Origin: Pseudomonadota bacterium
Lineage (GTDB): Bacteria > Pseudomonadota > Gammaproteobacteria > Burkholderiales > REEB80
Length of the DNA: 56,093 nt
NCBI GenBank assembly: GCA_018971485.1
Contig: JAGXAQ010000009.1
Coordinates: 1-56,093, forward strand
Direction: 5' to 3'
The notes beneath the pieces were generated by a model. It ran no database searches and was not told the origin of the DNA. It was given only the letters and a program-made list of their open reading frames with translations. The position numbers and the translations under genes are program-made. Within the stretch, counting starts at the first letter, position 1, and each line of letters starts with the position of its first letter. Below are positions 53,347 to 56,093 of the stretch, piece by piece.

Positions 53347-53667
53347 ATGAGTAACTTCAAGACGATTGAAGTCGGGCAGCTTGATGCCATGCGTAGCCTT
53401 GATGGTTTCAGGCTGATTGATGTGCGCACGGTTGAGGAAGTGGCGACTGGCATTATAGAAGGGGCAGAGCATATTGTTCTGAACCATTTACCCCAGCATG
53501 CTGTTTCGATCGACGCTAAAACTCCAACAGTGTTTTATTGTCGCTCTGGCAACCGTTCAGGCCAGGCCTGTGCCTTTTTTGCAGCCAGGGGGTACCAGAA
53601 TGTGTACAACCTTCAAGGGGGGGTTTTAGCCTGGGCTGCTGCTGGACTGCCTTTGGTAAAGTTGTGA
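53347..53667 (+). CDS. Rhodanese-like sulfurtransferase
   Basis: A 106-aa single rhodanese domain: FRLIDVRTVEEVATGIIEGAEHIVLNHLPQ then the active-site loop FYCRSGNRSGQACAFFAARGYQNVYNLQGGVLAWAAAGLP, with the catalytic Cys near residue 67. It carries persulfide sulfur, possibly to the TusA-like protein encoded next; the two genes overlap by one base (TGATG). AAGGAATAAGG precedes the ATG. Confidence 0.92.
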   Translation: MSNFKTIEVGQLDAMRSLDGFRLIDVRTVEEVATGIIEGAEHIVLNHLPQHAVSIDAKTPTVFYCRSGNRSGQACAFFAARGYQNVYNLQGGVLAWAAAGLPLVKL

Positions 53668-53900
53668 TGGAAAAAGTCATCAGGGAACTGGATGCAAGAG
53701 GGTTACGGTGTCCATTACCCATTCTTAAAACCAAGAAAGCTCTAGCCGAGATGAATCCCGGCGAACAGCTACGGGTGATGGCGACGGATCCGGGCTCGGT
53801 TGAGGATTTTGCTACCTTTTCAGCCAATACAGGTCATGCTCTTCTGGCCTCTCAGGCGAAGGATGGCGAATTTATTTTTCTGGTGCAAAAAAAAGTGTGA
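53667..53900 (+). CDS. TusA-family sulfur carrier protein
   Basis: A 77-aa protein: IRELDARGLRCPLPILKTKKALAEMNPGEQLRVMATDPGSVEDF. CPLPILKTKKAL is the TusA signature, with the sulfur-carrying Cys near residue 14. The start at ATG 53667 overlaps the rhodanese stop. Together they form a sulfur relay for tRNA thiolation or general sulfur transfer. It lies 70 bp before tRNA-Lys(CUU). Confidence 0.9.
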   Translation: MEKVIRELDARGLRCPLPILKTKKALAEMNPGEQLRVMATDPGSVEDFATFSANTGHALLASQAKDGEFIFLVQKKV

Positions 53901-53970
53901 CTGCTGGATCTGCCATGGAACATGCGTTAGAATGGGGCAGGTTCTCGATATGGACCCGTGGTTGTCTTAT

Positions 53971-54046
53971 GGGCCTATAGCTCAGCTGGTAGAGCAGCGG
54001 ACTCTTAATCCGTTTGTCGTAGGTTCGAACCCTACTGGGCCTACCA
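53971..54046 (+). tRNA. tRNA-Lys (anticodon CUU)
   Basis: 76 nt with encoded CCA. Acceptor GGGCCTA pairs with TGGGCCT, again with a G1-U72 end pair. D-arm GCTC/GAGC; anticodon loop CTCTTAA gives anticodon CTT; T-arm GTAGG/CCTAC around TTCGAAC. It is at the border between GC-richer core DNA and the AT-rich right end. Confidence 0.94.
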
Positions 54047-54053
54047 ATATTTA

Positions 54054-54087
54054 AACAGGTTCCAGAAATGGAGCCTGTTTTCGCTTT
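54054..54087 (+). terminator. Terminator after tRNA-Lys(CUU)
   Basis: AACAGGTTCC pairs with GGAGCCTGTT around a 6-base loop, with one G-T wobble, and TTTTCGCTTTT follows. It ends the rhodanese-tusA-tRNA or the tRNA transcript. Confidence 0.8.
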
Positions 54088-54321
54088 TAGCCCGCTGTCG
54101 CTGGGCGGTCATTAGTACAGCTGTGTCTACCTGCCAGGATGGTTTGGCATTAAATGTCTACAGCAGATAATTCTCAAGGTGGTTTTCTAGCCACCAAATT
54201 TTTGTGCTTTATACATTTGCGTTCTAGTTGTTTGTGTCATGCTATATAAGTATGTCCTAAGTTTATCAGTAAAAGTTTTTGATTCCTATGGGTTTTAGTA
54301 TGGTTTTCCGATCTTTTGGTG

Positions 54322-54350
54322 TTGACATATTTAAACGGCCATCCTATAAG
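54322..54350 (+). promoter_or_regulatory. Strong sigma70 promoter in the AT-rich right region
   Basis: TTGACA (54322-54327), 17 bp, TATAAG (54345-54350). It lies about 240 bp before the acyltransferase start, so it has a long leader or makes a separate small RNA. The rest of 54088-54589 is AT-rich and without a gene; a small hairpin GGTGG-N8-CCACC lies at 54178-54195. Confidence 0.55.
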
Positions 54351-54589
54351 TAACAACTTCAGGTAGCTATTTCCGATGTATGCCTGCTTTGGCAGTTCAA
54401 GGTCTTTATTATTATATTCAGCAGCAGGCGCCCCTTAATAAGCTGGTCCGCGTATGAAACCCTGAAATGCATATTGATGTAAATCGAAGGTATCGGCTAT
54501 ATTGTCCAATTTACAAAAATTGATTATTTGTATGCTGTTTAATCAATTGATTTTATCTATTAAAAAACCAACTAAAGAATAATAAAAAT

Positions 54590-55630
54590 TTGAATAATTC
54601 ACTTAGTAATAAACGATTGACACATAATAATTTTGATTTTCTTCGCTTACTGTTTGCTGGAACGGTTTGTTTGGTTCACGCCTATGTGCTTTCCGGGTAT
54701 CAGCGACTGGCATGGATTTCCGAAATTTTATCTGCATCAGCAGCCGTTAAAGGTTTTTTTGTTATCAGTGGTTTTTTAATTTTTATGAGTTATGAGCGCT
54801 CATCATCAGTTTTGACATATATGAGTAAACGAGTCCGGCGGGTTTATCCTGCATATTTAACGATAGTTTTATTATGCGCTTTAGGACTTGCACTGGTTAG
54901 CACAGTAAATATAAGGAGCTATTTTTCTCTTCCATGGGTTAAATATATTTTTTCAAACCTTGTTTTTTTAAATTTCATTCACCCTATGTTGCCTGGTCTT
55001 TTTGAAGCCAATAAATTTAATGCGGTGAATGGTTCGTTATGGACTCTCAAGATCGAAGTTATGTTTTACTTGATGGTTCCAATTTTTGTTTATTTATTTC
55101 GTAAGTTTGGGCGGTTGCCGATATTGGTGTTTTTTTATTTTTTTTCTATTGGTTATGCATGGCTATTTTCAAATATAGCTGTACACACTGGATCGAAATT
55201 TTATCTGGAGCTTTCTAGGCAGCTCCCAGGGTACTTCTCTTATTTTATGTCTGGGGCTTTCTTTTATTATTATTCTTCATGCTTCGAAAATAACATTAAA
55301 TATTTTCTTCCTGTATCGATAGTATTTGTTGTTGCAAATTTATTTTATCCCTTACCGCTATTTGAACCTTTTTCTTTTGGGTGTTTGATTGTGTTTTTCG
55401 GGTTGTTTTTTTATCTTGGAGATTTTTCTAAATATGGAGATTTTTCTTATGGGCTTTATATTGTTCACTTTCCTATTATCCAGTTGATTCTTCAAAGTGG
55501 TTGGGCAGCACATCGCCCACTGATTTTTTTAAGTAGCGTAATGTCGTTGTCATTTATTGGTTCGGTTATCATGTGGCATTTAATTGAAAAGCGGTTTTTA
55601 TTACGTAATAGTCATTACAAATTAAAGTAG
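54590..55630 (+). CDS. Acyltransferase family 3 membrane protein (OafA/NodX-like)
   Basis: Integral membrane O-acyltransferase that probably adds acetyl groups to a surface polysaccharide. The family's opening motif is NNFDFLRLLFAGTVCLVHAYVLSG, then FFVISGFLIFMSYERS, RVRRVYPAYLTIVLL with the conserved Arg, and NGSLWTLKIEVMFYLMVPIFVYLF (the WTLxxE motif). The C-terminal helices end in SYGLYIVHFPIIQL with the family's conserved His. About ten helices, 346 aa. The start is TTG 54590 with a weak ribosome site. It is AT-rich, like the left-end polysaccharide genes. Confidence 0.88.
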   Translation: MNNSLSNKRLTHNNFDFLRLLFAGTVCLVHAYVLSGYQRLAWISEILSASAAVKGFFVISGFLIFMSYERSSSVLTYMSKRVRRVYPAYLTIVLLCALGLALVSTVNIRSYFSLPWVKYIFSNLVFLNFIHPMLPGLFEANKFNAVNGSLWTLKIEVMFYLMVPIFVYLFRKFGRLPILVFFYFFSIGYAWLFSNIAVHTGSKFYLELSRQLPGYFSYFMSGAFFYYYSSCFENNIKYFLPVSIVFVVANLFYPLPLFEPFSFGCLIVFFGLFFYLGDFSKYGDFSYGLYIVHFPIIQLILQSGWAAHRPLIFLSSVMSLSFIGSVIMWHLIEKRFLLRNSHYKLK

Positions 55631-55825
55631 TTTCAAGATAGTCGTTTTTTTGTTAAGGTATTTTTGTAAGTTTTGTAAGTGGGTTAATTGCCCTAACCGT
55701 AATATCTAAAGCTACTCTTGAATTGTTACATGGGTTACATTGAGAACCAGTGTTATTGGGTTAGGAAATAAAGGAGTCCAATTTGCTAGCCTTTTTTATT
55801 GTTTTAAATTTTCATGTGGGTTTTA

Positions 55826-55853
55826 TAACTAATTATTTATAAATAATTAGTTA
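55826..55853. repeat. Perfect 28-bp palindrome
   Basis: TAACTAATTATTTA is followed immediately by its exact reverse complement with no spacer. It lies in the 463-bp gene-free AT-rich tail (55631-56093), which otherwise contains no ORF above a few codons. It could be a cruciform, an operator or a degenerate terminator; there is no T-run after it. Confidence 0.9.
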
Positions 55854-56093
55854 AGGTAGGGAATAGGGTGATTGTGTGCTTTTAGGCTAAAATTTACCTA
55901 GATAGATTACGGTTTTCTGGGATTCACTTTTCTCGAGTATTGTTAAATTTTGCAGATAGTTTTATAGGAGGAACTATAAGATCTTATGAAAAAATAAGCT
56001 GTTCTATTAAAGTGTGACTTTTCTACAACAGGATTAGCGATCAAGGCAATAGTCAGGTGGCAATCGCAGGGTATAAGGTTTTTTGAAGTTATG

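Overview
The window looks like chromosomal DNA of a Gram-negative bacterium, most likely a betaproteobacterium. The evidence is the housekeeping order nadA / unknown gene / yebC-ruvC-ruvA-ruvB-ybgC-tolQRAB-pal-cpoB-queE-queC / tRNA-Lys, LPS-type surface genes, a type IV pilin and a GlrK/GlrR system. I cannot name a genus. The core is moderately GC-rich. Both ends (about 1-5050 and 54090-56093) are clearly AT-rich and carry surface-polysaccharide genes, as expected of a horizontally variable O-antigen-type locus.

Layout. 1-12136: polysaccharide biosynthesis. It holds a cut-off glycosyltransferase, GT2 and GT4 transferases, a Gmd-like dehydratase, rmlA, two more GT2 genes, a relic of a HepT-like HEPN gene, then an initiation module (epimerase, PglC-type phosphoglycosyl transferase, WbpM/FlaA1-type dehydratase). 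12136-24661: housekeeping genes (NudB-like Nudix hydrolase, nadA, a conserved unknown gene, the Ruv-Tol-Pal run, queE and queC), ending at tRNA-Lys(UUU). 24886-28856: an MFS transporter, a decayed stretch, a small exported protein, and a broken IS200/IS605 element whose two ORFs flank a heptanucleotide repeat. 28976-34477: a short M50 protease, a structured-looking leader, an OmpR-type two-component system, an ABC transporter and a DUF218 protein.

34508-39816: a nitrosative-stress island. Three hemerythrin-like proteins, NnrS and a SirB2-like protein lie in one run. A flavin reductase and an NsrR-type Rrf2 regulator follow, divergent from each other. NsrR-like operators are visible in front of the first hemerythrin gene and between the reductase and nsrR genes. 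39858-47592: psiE, a small exported protein, then a tightly coupled operon of a PAS-GGDEF-EAL protein, a GlrK-type kinase, a QseG-like lipoprotein and the sigma54 activator GlrR. Directly downstream are two exact TGTC-N10-GACA sites and a near-consensus -24/-12 promoter that drives a glycine-zipper envelope protein. This is a self-contained sigma54 circuit and the most attractive find here.

47845-51569: an IS3 orfA relic, an L,D-transpeptidase, pilA with its own sigma54 promoter, a DUF2591/NinX-like gene and a BepA-like protease. 51673-54046: moaC coupled to a glycosyltransferase-like gene, rhodanese-TusA, and tRNA-Lys(CUU). Beyond this tRNA the DNA turns AT-rich, with an acyltransferase and a perfect 28-bp palindrome.

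All family assignments come from reading motifs; no database search was run.
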